Positions 45,111 through 56,379 are shown, numbered from the stretch's first letter. The stretch: DNA of 64,000 nt from Ascaphus truei (GCA_036426205.1 CM071573.1:72080580-72144579); one strand, 5' to 3'. The notes: a model not told the origin generated them from the letters alone. Program-made: numbers and translations.

Positions 45111-46724
45111 TCAATCTCTTCGTGGAGATAGAGTTTGGAGTTTGTAGATCCACAAACTTTCTTGTTTGGACAGTTTCTTATCTCTGTCTCCACCACGTCT
45201 CCCTGCCTGAACAATTTGGATACCTATGTAGGACATAAGTAAAGGGTCAGAATTATGTTTGAGTTTAAAATGCCTGGACACGCTATGTTGCTCAAAACCT
45301 ATTCTAATATTTCTCGCGTGTTCTAAAATCCTGACCCTTAAAAATCTTTTTGTCCATCCTACATATTGGTATCCACAGGGACACTGTATAAAATATATCA
45401 CATATACTGACTTGCAAGATATGCAGTCTTTGACAGTAAAGTTTTCTTTAGTGGTGTTAGATTGAAATGTTTTACGATCTTTATTTAACATTTTGCAGGC
45501 TTTGCATTTACCACAGCAATAGTTACCATTGGGTTTATCAGGCATCCATGGAATCTCCAACGGTGTTTGAATCTGAGATCCAATATCACTTGGTGCCAGA
45601 TAGTGTTTAAGGGTCTTTGCCCGACGGTAAATAAAGCTGGGTTTTTGGTTAAGAGAAGGACCCAAGATCGGATCATTACATAAAATGTTCCAGTTTTTAT
45701 TAATTATTTTCTGGATACTAGTACTGACAGAGCTAAATTCTGTAATAAAAGGTACTATTAGTTTTTCCTCTTTACCTTCTGTCTTTATTTGTTTTTTCTG
45801 CACTAGTAGAGAATCCCTCTCCATTTTCTCAAACTTCTCTAAGGAGCTGAGTAACAGGGTCTTGTCGTACCCACGCTCAATAAATCTCTCAAAAAGAGAG
45901 ACAGATTGAGCTTCAAAGTCAGTTCGGAGGCTGCAGTTGCGTTTAATACGCATGAACTGGCTTAGGGGTATATTGTCAATCCATGATCTTTTATGATTAC
46001 TGGATGACAATAAAAAGCTGTTGGTCTCCACCTTTTTGAAGAATGTTTTTGTATTAATGTTTTCACCAATTTTGGATACCTGACTGAGGTCTAGAAAGTC
46101 TATCCGATTCACACTAGTCTCAGATGTAAATTTCAGATTGAACGCATTGTTATTCAGATAGGCCTTGAAGAGCTCTAACGTATCATCATCACCCTCCCAG
46201 ATACACAGGACATCATCGATATATCTCTGCCATACAATAACCCTATCTGTAAAGGGGTTATTATGCCATATACAGTTATCTTCCCATACCCCCATGTATA
46301 TGTTAGCATAACTGGGGGCAAAACGCGTCCCCATGGCTGTGCCACACACTTGTAGATAGTACTGATTCATAAATAGAAAATAGTTGTGCGACAGAATAAA
46401 ATTGATGGCTTTGATAATAAATTCGCAATTTAGTGGGTGGAGCTCTATGTCTTTTGATAATGTCTCCTTAATTGCCCCAATCCCTTTATCATGGGGAATA
46501 CATGTATAAAGGGATTGAACATCGAATGTTGCCCATCTGTACCCATCCTGCCATTTTATTGTTTTAACCAAATTCAAAACAGCAGTGGTATCTTTAATGT
46601 AAGATGGTAGTACCTTCACATATTTTTGAAGAAAAAAATCAACGTACTGTGACAAATTCGATGTTAAAGATCCAATTCCGGAGATTATAGGTCTACCCGG
46701 TGGATCAATTGATGTCTTGTGCAT
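45111..46724 (-). CDS. Penelope-like element reverse transcriptase / GIY-YIG endonuclease, 537 codons
   Basis: The frame starts MHKTSIDPPGRPIISGIGSL (RT motifs 1-2). It continues ATFDVQSLYTCIPHDKG (motif A), GTAMGTRFAPSYANIYMG (motif B), WQRYIDDVLCIW (YIDD catalytic motif C) and NRIDFLDL. A Cys pair region (CCGKCKACK) leads to a GIY-YIG nuclease, VYVIYFIQCPCGYQYVGWTK, with RVRILEHARNIR, ending ESLWIYKLQTLSPRRD. RT plus C-terminal GIY-YIG defines Penelope-like retroelements. The same frame stays open for about 25 codons upstream (LFPTIPVYYHLLK), so the listed start is not the natural one. The N-terminal part (46,800-47,900) is broken by frameshifts. The long intact RT suggests a fairly recent insertion. 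Confidence 0.93.
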   Translation of the reverse strand: MHKTSIDPPGRPIISGIGSLTSNLSQYVDFFLQKYVKVLPSYIKDTTAVLNLVKTIKWQDGYRWATFDVQSLYTCIPHDKGIGAIKETLSKDIELHPLNCEFIIKAINFILSHNYFLFMNQYYLQVCGTAMGTRFAPSYANIYMGVWEDNCIWHNNPFTDRVIVWQRYIDDVLCIWEGDDDTLELFKAYLNNNAFNLKFTSETSVNRIDFLDLSQVSKIGENINTKTFFKKVETNSFLLSSSNHKRSWIDNIPLSQFMRIKRNCSLRTDFEAQSVSLFERFIERGYDKTLLLSSLEKFEKMERDSLLVQKKQIKTEGKEEKLIVPFITEFSSVSTSIQKIINKNWNILCNDPILGPSLNQKPSFIYRRAKTLKHYLAPSDIGSQIQTPLEIPWMPDKPNGNYCCGKCKACKMLNKDRKTFQSNTTKENFTVKDCISCKSVYVIYFIQCPCGYQYVGWTKRFLRVRILEHARNIRIGFEQHSVSRHFKLKHNSDPLLMSYIGIQIVQAGRRGGDRDKKLSKQESLWIYKLQTLSPRRD

Positions 46725-46749
46725 CTTAAGAAGATGATAATATACCGGT

Positions 46750-47900
46750 ATAGTTGGAAATAGAACATTTAAAAATTGATTGTTCTGACTTAGTCAATAC
46801 TGTGGACGCAACAGCCTCATCGAGAAGGCCCTTGCAATCTAACACAAATTGTTTTGTAGGATCTGCTGAGTTTCGAGTTTGGCGTATACACTGGATCATT
46901 CAGTATGCGCATGCTAGTTTCTAAACTGTCACGGTCTTGGATTAACTACTCCTCCACCTTTACGGCCTTGCTTATTATCAGATCCTTTCTGTCTCTGTAA
47001 CTCTTTCAAATGTAGATGTTAAAAAAGAATCAATAAAAACTCCCTTACTATTTGCTGGGTAAAATTTAAGATGTGGTCTAAAAATTACTATGGGGCATAA
47101 ATTTGAGTTTGGATCTTCTTCAATAGGGTCGGATTTTCAGTAGAATTACTTGGATCTGTCCCTACTCTTTTTAGGAAATGCCTTTTTAGTGTCAGGTTCC
47201 TAGTGAACCTGGGTTAGATCCGAAAACAACTGAACCCCATTAGGGCCACTTGATTGGGAAATTTAAGACCCACTTTAATACCAACTTTTGGCATAATGTT
47301 AGTTTCTACTTAGATAAATTAAAAATGCCTTTAAAAGATCTTTTAATTCGATTCCCTTCTTTGTTTGGTCTTACACCCTCCTCTCGTTCCTCTTCTGGTG
47401 AGTGGTGTGTCTTTTCGTGACATGGGAGTCTCTATATTCCTTTTCTCTTTCTCTTTGCTATACTCCTTTTTTTTGGGCCCAGTATCTTAGCTTGAGTCCT
47501 CCAGAAAAAGGGATTTTTTGGGAGATTAGTTGTTCAGAGTCCTTCTAGGGGGGTATTTGCCCTCCAATTTTGTTTTTCTTTTGATGTGTATCTCTTACTA
47601 TATGTTTTATTGGTATGCTCTGATCTAGTATTTGAACTATCTCTCCTTTTGTTATAGCTTTTATACTGTCTGTCGTGTGTCTTCTTAGGATAACTTTGTA
47701 TGATTTGCGGATTTCTTAGGTTGTTCTTTATGGACTCTTTCTCCTTCAAATGAAGGCTATTCTCCCTTTTTTTCTTTGGTGTGGTGCACCTTGATTTTTA
47801 TGGGGATTTTTGGCCATAGAGACCAAAACATTTTTCAGATTTATTCCAGTCCTTTTGTCTACCAATTATCATAATCGTGTTATTCACGGTTTTTTTAAAA
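46750..47900 (-). pseudogene. Decayed N-terminal part of the Penelope-like ORF
   Basis: Upstream of the intact RT frame, the minus strand has short lysine/serine/asparagine-rich frames (for example 47,534-47,749) separated by stops and shifts. This is consistent with the poorly conserved N terminus of Penelope-like proteins. No conserved motif can be named. Confidence 0.55.
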
Positions 47901-47946
47901 TTTCTTTTGTTTATTCAACATAAGAGAGAAAAAACTCATTTTGCAT

Positions 47947-50259
47947 TATAGCAGGGAAATGAAACAACAAAAGCGCAACGAGGGTCAAGATTTAATTAAA
48001 AAACATGTTAGTAGTAGTAACAATAAAAAACTTACAATAAGGGTAAGTACATTCAGTATTCAGGTGCAGAGGAAACAGTCATGGTTGGTGTCCTGGGCAT
48101 AAAGAGATGTGCAGAGGCTTACAAGTTAGACCCGCGCGCGGGGCTCCCTGGAGCCGCACCATATAGTTCTTACTTCGGGTTGGGCTTTCTCGCAGGACCC
48201 GTGAATAGTAGCCCGCCTCAAATGCCGGTTCCCCAGAGAGAAGAAACTCACTCCGGCGTGCGAAGGGTCTCTGGTTGTGATGGGACAGCTGGGGGTAGGT
48301 ACACCTGTGGGCTGACTTCTAGCTGCACCATAGGGCTTTCGCAACGCGTTTCACACAGTGTTGTGCTTCATCAGGCATATTTGGACACCTACGTGGGGGC
48401 TTTTAAAACAGTAATACTGGGTTCCCAATAGGGTAGGAATTAGCCATAGAGAGTACATGCATAATAAGCGTGATGCACAACGAGGCTTAAAAAGGTATTG
48501 TGAATGCAAACGGTATGCATTGAACCCTTATATTAATAAAGCCAATAAATTTCATGCAATATATTAATAATTAAATAAAGACACTGCAAAAAGCCACCCA
48601 TGTGAGGTAATAACCATAATTGATCATGTAAAGGTATTACAAAGATCACACTTGACTCACAAAGATACATGCAATAAAACATAAAAAACACATTGTAATG
48701 GGGGATAGAAGGAAGGGAAGAGGTGAGGGTTTAAATACTGTAGATAGAGTGAAACGATAAATGAGAGGAGAGAAGAAGGATAAAAAAAAGAAAAAAATAG
48801 AGGGGGCGGGAAAGGAAAGGGAAGAGAAGGGTGAGATAAACTAGCAGGGAAAAAAAGGTGAAGAGAGGGTAGAAATATAGACAAAAGAAAAAAAAGAGAG
48901 GAAAAAAGAATGAAAAGGGAAAGAAAAGGGGGGGAGGGAGGAGGGGGGAAAGGGGAGGAATTTGGAGTGAGTGAAGAGGGGGGGGGGGAGAAGTCCAGGA
49001 TGGGTTTAAGGTAGAACTAAAACATGATTCCTAATTTTAAGAATGGATAAAACAATCTCATTAGTCTTAATGCAACAAACTAATATCTGTTAATCTCAAA
49101 AAGGGTGTCAGTGTTCAATAATCATTGAGACCTCCTGGGTATTTGGACTGTAGGGTAAAGATCCAAATTGCCTCACGTTTGCAAGTTGTAGATCTCTTAT
49201 CTCCGCCCTCACGTTGCTTTTATTGTCTCAATACCCATATATTGTACACCCACTGGACTACAATTGTGTGTACTTCTTTAAAGTGAGTCAAAAGATTGAG
49301 TTAGAGGTTTTGGAAGTCCCTTCTAGTTTAGGGTATTAGTTATGTTGCGTAAATGCTCCATAATCCGTGTTTCAAATTTCGCTTTGTCCTGCCACGTACT
49401 GCAGTCCGCAGTACCACTGCAGTATGTACACCACAGCGTGGACAGACATCAAATAAAACTCGAAATTTTGTTTGAAAATGGTCCCTGTAACGTGGGATTT
49501 AAAGGTCTTACAGGTTAGCATTTTGGGCAAATCTGCAACCTAGCGCATGTATCTTGTGATTCAAGTGGATCTTGTATACCTTTACATGATCAATTAATGG
49601 GTTATTACCACATGGGTGGCTTTTTGCAGTGTCTTTTTATTTAATTATTAATATATTGCTGATGAAATTTATTTTTTGTTTTATTAATATAAGGTTTCAA
49701 TGCATACGTTTGCATTCACAATACCTTTTAAGCCTCGTTAGTGGCTCGCATTTCATATGCAGTACTCCTATGGCTAATTCTCTACCCTATTGGGAACCCC
49801 AGTATTACGTTTAAAAGGCCCCACGTAGGGTCCAAAATATGATGATGAAGCACAACACTGTGTGAAACGCGTTGCGAAAGCCCTACGGTGCGCTAGAAGT
49901 CAGCCCACGGTGTACCTACCCCCACTGTCCCACAACAACCAGAGACCCTTCGGCACGCGGAGTGATGTCATGGGGAACCGGCATTTGAGGCGGTGCTACT
50001 ATTCACGGTCCTGCGATGAAGCCGCAACCGGAATCGTAAGAACTATATGGTGGGAGCCAGGCAGCCCCAGCGCGCGGGTCTACTTGTAGCATCTGCACCA
50101 TTCTCTTTAGCCCAGGACACCACCAGGATGTTTCCTCTGCACCTAATACTGGATGTACTTACCCTTATATGTAAGTTTTTATTGTTACTACTACTAACAT
50201 GTTTTAATTAAATCTTGACCCTCGGTGCGTTTTGTTGTTTCATTCCCTGCTATTGCCCG
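47947..50259 (-). mobile_element. Second Penelope-like element with inverted terminal repeats
   Basis: Arms 47,947-48,632 and 49,568-50,259 are inverted, diverged copies. Both contain GCAACGCGTTTCACACAGTG / its inverse and a CTTCATCAG hairpin part. The spacer's minus strand near 49,120-49,210 reads CKREAIWIFTLQSKYPGGLN, the C-terminal end of a GIY-YIG domain, so an ORF remnant sits between. Inverted terminal repeats are a known Penelope arrangement. A purine-rich GGGA/GAAA stretch (48,690-48,985) lies in the spacer. Confidence 0.75.
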
Positions 50260-51277
50260 GGTTGGAGCCATCCTGCGCGATGGGACCTGTGGAGGAGGGG
50301 TGCCTTCACATCACATCAGCTGCAAGAGGGAAGAGTTGATCCACTACGAGATCCTGTTAGGAAGCAAGAGCGCGGTTTGACTTTCTTATCATTTTGCATA
50401 TAGCAACGGCGGCGAGGTGTGAAATAGCGGCATTGTGGAAACAAAAAGATTCTCTCTGAATTGCAAAAATTAGGAATAAAATGTGGTTTATTTGCCGGAT
50501 GGAGATGCTCACTAGCCTGGTAAAGACACAGGCACCAAATTCCAAAAGGTGTGTCAGCCGTGGCTTGCCCAATCAGACATACAAGGGGTGAGTCTGGCCA
50601 CAATAATGCAATTATATTCTGCTGAGGCTGAAGGCTGAGAGCAGCATATAAATGCCTAATAAGGTTAGGCATCCCAAATATGACACCGAGATTGAGGTTC
50701 TGGTTTTAGCCCCCACCCCCTCCATCCCTCCCCACACTCTTCAAGTTTGTTTATATTAGCTCATTAGCAGAGCGGACTATGCAGAATGTGCTTCGGATAC
50801 AATGCTATTGTTGTCATAAAATGTTATGTACTGTACGGATTTCACACCGTATCGTTGATTTTTAATTAAATAAAATTTTAAGTTACAAAAAATAATAATA
50901 ACTGTGTTTAATGTATTCACAATAAACGTGGCTCTTATAATCTTATGCAGAAAAATCAGTTTCTTATACTTACAGTTTCCATTTCAGGAAAAAAATAACT
51001 TTATGATGATGCATTGGGAACAGTTTACTGGACTTTCAAATGATCTTTAAGTATTTCCCTGCTAAATAGAACATCAGCACCATAAAGAATTATGCACAGA
51101 TTACAACTATCCTCTTTCCACCGTGGTTTAAGTTCCAATAGAATACATATATTTGCAATAACTATATACAGCTAAGAACATCTCTTTGTCATTCAGTCCA
51201 GACTTTTGCATGTATAATAGAGGCATTAACTAGTAAATTCCATGTAACCCTATTCGCTATCATAAAGGACTACTTAC

Positions 51278-51317
51278 GGTCAGAATCTGTGCATCCACCA
51301 CCCTTTGATCCAGGCAT
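51278..51317 (-). CDS. First exon of a small unrecognised gene (left-arm copy)
   Basis: This 40-nt exon starts at an ATG 80 bases downstream of a TATA box and ends with C|gtaagt. It encodes MPGSKGGGCTDSD plus one base (phase 1). Exons in matching phase follow only in the right half of the window. Here the intron runs leftwards out of the palindrome arm, and no second exon is seen before 50,392. Gly/Lys/Cys-rich, with no signal peptide. I do not recognise a family. The design (TATA box, tiny first exon split at phase 1, Cys and Lys) recalls metallothionein genes, but the CxC pattern is absent. Confidence 0.55.
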
Positions 51318-51397
51318 GATTGCTCTTCTAGTTATAATCTGCTGTAGGGATGGAGATTTAGGATGGTACAGGTCTACCAGCAATGCTTATGGTGTTG

Positions 51398-51407
51398 CTT
51401 TTATATA
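51398..51407 (-). promoter_or_regulatory. TATA box of the small gene, left copy
   Basis: TATATAAAAG on the minus strand lies about 81 bases upstream of the ATG at 51,317, a normal distance for a TATA box with a short 5' UTR. The right arm retains it as TATAAAAG. Confidence 0.7.
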
Positions 51408-51857
51408 CAAAGTGAAGCCATTCAATTATTGACAAGTGCTTTCAGGAACCAATTGGATCCCTGTCCAAACATCTATAATTAAGTATTTAGGAAGCAATGC
51501 ATTTTTGTTCAATTGTTTTCTTTAATCAAGGTAGGGTGTATGTCAATTTTGTATTTTTTCTTTTACTCCAATAAAATAATGGGATTGCTGGTGTGTTTCT
51601 TTGCTACTCACTGTTGTGAGTAATTTCCAGCATAATACGAGCATTATTAGCAGGCTGGGATACTTAGGAAATGTTCCCATACATGAGCTTGAAAGATAGC
51701 ATAACTCCCTTCTTCAGGTCTGACCAATTGGAATTGCTTTGCAATGCATTGCTGGCAGCAAGTGGGTTAACTTGTTTTGTGGCACAAGGCACCTAGATTA
51801 CCTGCATCTTCTTATTTACAAATCCACTTATAAAAAAATATATATATATATATATAG

Positions 51858-51960
51858 CTGAACCCCGTTATAACACGGTGCTCGGGGGCCACAGAATGAG
51901 ACCGCGTTATAACCGGGATCGCGATTTAAAAAAATAATGGCCGCCATGATCATGGATTTC
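51858..51960. mobile_element. Tc1/mariner-like terminus (AGCTGAACCCCGTTATAACA)
   Basis: The terminus seen at 11,159-11,745 recurs here after a (TA)n run (51,838-51,857), followed by CGGTGCTCGGGGGCC and a body with ATGGCCGCCATGATCATGGA. The inverted-arm partner is at about 61,020-61,130. The other end of the element was not found. Confidence 0.6.
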
Positions 51961-52094
51961 ATGTCCACCAGAGGGGGAGAGCTGGGATAACTCTCCCAGC
52001 TCTCCCTGAGTCCGGACGTAGCAGCACAGCCGGCAGGAACAATCTCCCTTCTCTCCTACCCCTCAGCGGAGGTACAGGGAGGGAGGGAGAGATG

Positions 52095-52370
52095 TGTGTA
52101 TGTATGTGTGGTGATGTGCAGGGGGATGTGATGGGCAGGGGGGATGGGATGTACAGAGGGGGTGATGTGCAGGCAGGGGATGTGATGTGCAGGAAGGGGG
52201 ATGTGATGGTCAGGGGGGATGGGATGTGTAGGGGGGGTGATGTGCAGGAAGGGGATCTGATGTGCAGGCAGGGGATGTGATGGACAGGGGGGATGGGATG
52301 TGATGTGCAACTGGGAGTGATGTGCAGGCAGGGGATGTGATGTGCAAGAAGGGGGGATGTGATGGGCGAG
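52095..52370 (+). repeat. G-rich minisatellite (GTGATGTGCAGGGGG units), left arm
   Basis: About 20-bp units alternate GATGTGCAGG with GGGGATGTGATGGGCAGG. The inverted partner is the C-rich stretch at 60,500-60,745. The unit resembles the Helitron minisatellite at 18.3-20.0 kb (GTGATGTGGGGTGCAGGGGG), but the surrounding sequence differs. Confidence 0.85.
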
Positions 52371-52959
52371 AAAATATATATTTTTTTCATCTCATATTTT
52401 CAACACATGTGCCTTATGTATCAGACACTCTTATAGTATGGATAAAAGGGCACACATACTTACATGAACTACAGAAAATGGAGTGGGGGGGGGAAGGGGT
52501 AAGAGGGATAATTAAAGGGAAAGATAATAACCACAAGTTTTTTTAAGATTATTGCAGAAGCTTCTGTTCTCCGCATTTTCTTGGTTGTCCATAAGCTTTA
52601 CTACCTGTCCTCCTGGTTTTAATAATATCTTCCACCTTCCTTTCGTGGCTTTGTGTGTGAGCCCAGGTCAATGCTCTCCTGTCTCCCTTCTTCAAATGCA
52701 GTATGCACTTTTGCCTGTAATAAGGTTTAGATGTTGATGAAATATTTCTCTATGTCTTTCTTTGTGGATTTTTGTGGCTATACACCTTCCGATCTGACTA
52801 AGAGTCCGGCTGGCCAAATGTAGGGGATTCTCCCACGTGTGGAAATCACCAAATGGTTCAATGAACATTAGCTAATGCAAAACAAGCAAACACAGAAATT
52901 AATCTAGTAAATTGTGTTGGTTTTCACGGATAGCTCCCCTTGTGTCAGTTGAATATGGT

Positions 52960-53470
52960 ATTACTGTAAAGAACCCTTTCCTTTGTTGCTGGTGAAATCT
53001 CCTTTCCTCCAACCTTAAGGGATGGCCCATAGTCCTTTGTACTGCTCGTGGAATGAATAGTTTTTTGAAAGCTCCTTGTACTGTCCCCGAATATATTTGT
53101 ATATAGTTATCATATCCCCTCTTACAGTAGATGCCTCTTTTATAATGTAAATAAATCTAATTCAGCTAGTCTCTCCTCATAAGTTAGATAATCATCCCCT
53201 TTATTAATTTGGTGGCTCTTCGCTGCACTCTCACTAGTTCCATAATATCTTTTCTTAGGATTGGTGCCCCAAACTGTACTCCATATTCAAGGTGTGGTCT
53301 TACTAAGGGTCTTACTAAGGCTTTGTAAAGGGGCATAATAATGATTACTTCCCTTCTATCCATTGCCGTTTAATGCAAGATAAGATCTTGTTTGCCTTTA
53401 CAGGTACTGCATGACTTTGGGCACTATTGCTAAGCCTGCTGTCTACAAGCACTCCTAAATCCTTCTCCAT
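52960..53470 (-). mobile_element. CR1 LINE ORF2 C-terminal part, left arm (segment 1)
   Basis: The minus strand of the segment matches the CR1 C-terminal ORF2 sequence ([10 protein letters not shown] region, LDLFTLEKR region) with indels. It breaks at 53,470 in the CTCCTAAATCCTTCTCCAT stretch and resumes at 54,975. Confidence 0.85.
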
Positions 53471-54974
53471 CTGTCGGCACACGACACAGGACTGTTACTG
53501 TTTCCGCTCTCATGTCTCATACCGCGAGTTGATGCGGTGTCCTGCTCATGCTGATATATAGGCTTGTAGTGCCCCGATGGACACGTAGAGCCTCGTTTTA
53601 TTGAATATAGATAGAGTTAGTGCTCTCTACTCAGTACTGTGTGTAGTTCTGTGATTTATGTGCTTAGAATATATTACTACTCATAGCTACCACAGCCACT
53701 GTTCCACTTTACGCAGCCACCCCCTCCTCATGTACAGTGTCTATTTATATGCTAAGCTCACCTAATATGGGTGCCCACCACCATACTATTAGCACAGTGT
53801 TCATTAGTGCTATCTGTGACGTTGCCGCTGAGGTCACTACAGGGCATTACACCTCCATACTATGGACCTCAGGAGGTTACCTGAGGTCAGCTTCACACAG
53901 CACTGTGCTTACAGCTATATCACTGAGGAGGATCTTTACTGACTGCACACTGAGATCTACTGGTGCACACTATATTTGCTTTACATGTGCACCAGTTACT
54001 ACTAGTCACACCACTTTTATTTATGGTCTATGCATATATTGCCCATTGTGACCTATAGACATAGTACTCTACGGAGCACACCCTACTTATTCACCTTTCA
54101 CAGAGGTCCATATCAGGATTTCTGTTTAGTTTCCTGTGTGATATTTGATACATATAGGACACACATACTATGTTGATCCTGAGCCTCACGGCTGTCAGTA
54201 TCATGATCCACTGACCTCTAGTACGTCATTTTAATACCCAATATTTTATATATGTGTTGTATTTAATAAAGTTTATGTTTTAAATCATACACTCATCACC
54301 AGAGGGTGAACTTGAGTGCTATACTGGGTTCTTCTCTACCTTTTCTACCTAGGTTCTACAGGACCCTGTCCCTATCTAAGGGGAGTCCCTGCAGTAACCA
54401 CAAGCTGAGGTGAGTAGGGCCTTAGCTGGGGCCTTAGGGGAGACTTCTGGCCTAGTGCATGAGGCTACTTTCCTCCCTGCACAAACACACCCTCCCCTCT
54501 CTGTGTCCCAGCTCCTAACTGACACTCCCTGTCTGCACACAACATTGTTGCAACTTTGCAGCATGAGAATCTGTCAACCTTATTGGTTTTCTGGCTGCCT
54601 GTGACCAGGGTGAAAGTGCAATCCCCAGAGGCTGCTGGGAATTGTAGTCCTTGGTGGCTCTCTTTAACATAGGGGCTGCGTGCGCACTGTGTAATGGCCG
54701 CCGCCGCTGCTAACTGCGCATGTGCGTAACTGGGGGATGTCCCTGACTATGGAGCGCCTCTTCTCACTCCCTGTAATGGCTGCCGTATCGCATCTGGGGC
54801 TATACTGTGCGTGCGCGAGCTTTCGCGCATGCGCGAACGCACACAAAATGGCGGCGCCCTGTAGCTGATGTCGCCGGGAGCCCCCGATGACGCGATCACC
54901 CCTGCAACTGCCCTCACGCTGACGCAGGTAAGAGAGAGAGAACCGAATGTCTGGGGAGCCAGAGGGGACCTGGC
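53471..54974. mobile_element. 1.5-kb insertion within the left-arm CR1
   Basis: The insertion begins CTGTCGGCACACGACACAGG and ends near GACCTGGCTACATT. It replaces about 95 bp of CR1 sequence that the right arm retains. Its first kilobase has no recognised content (an AATAAA at 54,265). The last 0.35 kb is a CpG-rich promoter-like block. It has no clear LTRs, TIRs or target duplication. Confidence 0.6.
54600..54927 (+). promoter_or_regulatory. Promoter-like CpG block with ZNF143, NRF1 and YY1 motifs and a splice donor
   Basis: CTGCTGGGAATTGTAGTCC (54,632-54,650) is the inverse of the ZNF143 site ACTACAATTCCCAGCA. TGCGCATGTGCG (54,715-54,726) and CGCGCATGCGCG (54,824-54,835) fit NRF1. AAAATGGCGGC (54,845-54,855) fits YY1. 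Then GACGCAG|gtaagag at 54,927 is a good donor. An open frame from ATGTCGCCGGGAGC reaches that donor (MSPGAPDDAITPATALTLTQ). It is either a captured housekeeping-type promoter with a first exon or the internal promoter of a transposon. Confidence 0.5.
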
Positions 54975-56340
54975 TACATTACATTTATCTGTATTAAACC
55001 TCATCTGCCATTTACCTGCCCACATTTCCAGTCTCTCCAACTCCTTCTGAAGAGAACTTACATCCTGCTCTGATTCTACTACCTTACACAATTTAGTATC
55101 ATCAGCAAAAATGGAGACTTTGCTCTCGATGCCAACCTCAAGGTCATAATTAAACAAGTTAAAAAGCAGGGGTCCCAGTACCGATCCCTGAGGTACTCCA
55201 CTCATGACTATAGCCCAACCTGAAAAATTTCCATTTATGACAACCCTCTGTTGTCTGTCCTTTAACCAGTTTTCAATCCAGGTGCATATATTATTACTGA
55301 GTTCAATTTTCTTTATTTTATATATCAACCTCTTGTGTGAAACCGTATCAAAAGCCTTTGCAAAATCTAAGTAGACCACATCAACTGCATTACCCTGGAC
55401 TAAATTCCTACTTACCTCTTCAAAGAAACAAATAAGGTTAGTTTGGCATGATCTATCCTTCATAAATCCATGCTGACTATTACTAATCATTTTGTTTTCC
55501 ATTATGTATTCCTGAATATTATCCCGTATTAAACCTTCAAGTAGTTTCCCCACTATTGAAGTCAGGCTTACAGGTCTGTAATTCCCCGGTTGTGATCTAG
55601 CTCCCATTTAAATATAGGCACCACATTTGCTTTACGCCAATCTTGTGGTATTGAGCCTGTGGAAATGGAGTCCTTGAATATTAAATATGATGGTTTGGCT
55701 ATTACTGAGCTTAACTCCTTGAGAACTCTTGGATGTATGCCTTCGGGGCCAGGTGCCTTATTTACTTAATTTTTTTCAAGCCGATTATGAACTTCTTCCT
55801 CAGTTAACAATTGTTCATTAATATGGAGGTTGTGGCTTCCTCCTGCAGCACTACTATTGAACTTGATTCCTCCCTGGTAAACACAGAGGCAAAGAATTTG
55901 TTTAATACCTCTGCTTTTTTTTGTCTCCTATAATCTGCCTACCCAGCTCACACTGAAAGGGTCCTATATTTTCTTTTCTCATTTTTTTGTTATTAAGGTA
56001 CTTAAAAAACTTTTAGGGTTGACCTTACTTTCTATTGCAATCCTTTTTTCATTATCCATTTTTGCTAATTTGATTGCCCTTTTGCAATTTTTGTTACCTT
56101 TCTTATAATTCTGATACAATGTCTCCGTCCCTTCTGGCTTAAAGAATCTAAACACCTTCCTCTTCTTGTCCATTTCCTCCCCTACCTGTTTATTTAGCCA
56201 CATAGGTTTTGACTTATTTCTTTTATACTTATTAGTGTGCTTTTCTAACAATCTTTTAAAGACTGCCCATTTATCTTCTACATTTTTCCCTGCAAAAACA
56301 TCTTCCCAGTGTATTACTTGTAGATTAGACCCCAGTTTAT
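54975..56340 (-). mobile_element. CR1 LINE ORF2 reverse transcriptase core, left arm (segment 2)
   Basis: The minus strand encodes SQPGNYRPVSLTSIVGKLLE, then DVVYLDFAKAFDTVSHKRLI (motif A), MSGVPQGSVLGPLLFNLF (motif B) and SIFADDTKL (FADD catalytic motif C). At 55,979-56,659 comes the EDKWAVFKRLLEKHTNKYKR linker. It is almost continuous and 5'-truncated at the palindrome spacer. Confidence 0.93.
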
Positions 56341-56379
56341 AAAAACAACATCCAATAGATTTGCCATGTTGAGTGAAGA

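Larger units (their letters stand above)
50392..56340. repeat. Left arm of a giant inverted repeat
   Basis: The sequence from about 50,392 to 56,340 is found inverted at 57,905-62,583. Landmark pairs are 50,401/62,570 (GCAACGGCGGCGAGGTGTGA), 51,315/61,667 (small gene start), 51,950/61,030, 52,912/59,890 and 56,330/57,915. The left arm has an extra 1.5 kb at 53,470-54,974 replacing about 95 bp. It is cleaner in sequence than the right arm. Confidence 0.93.
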
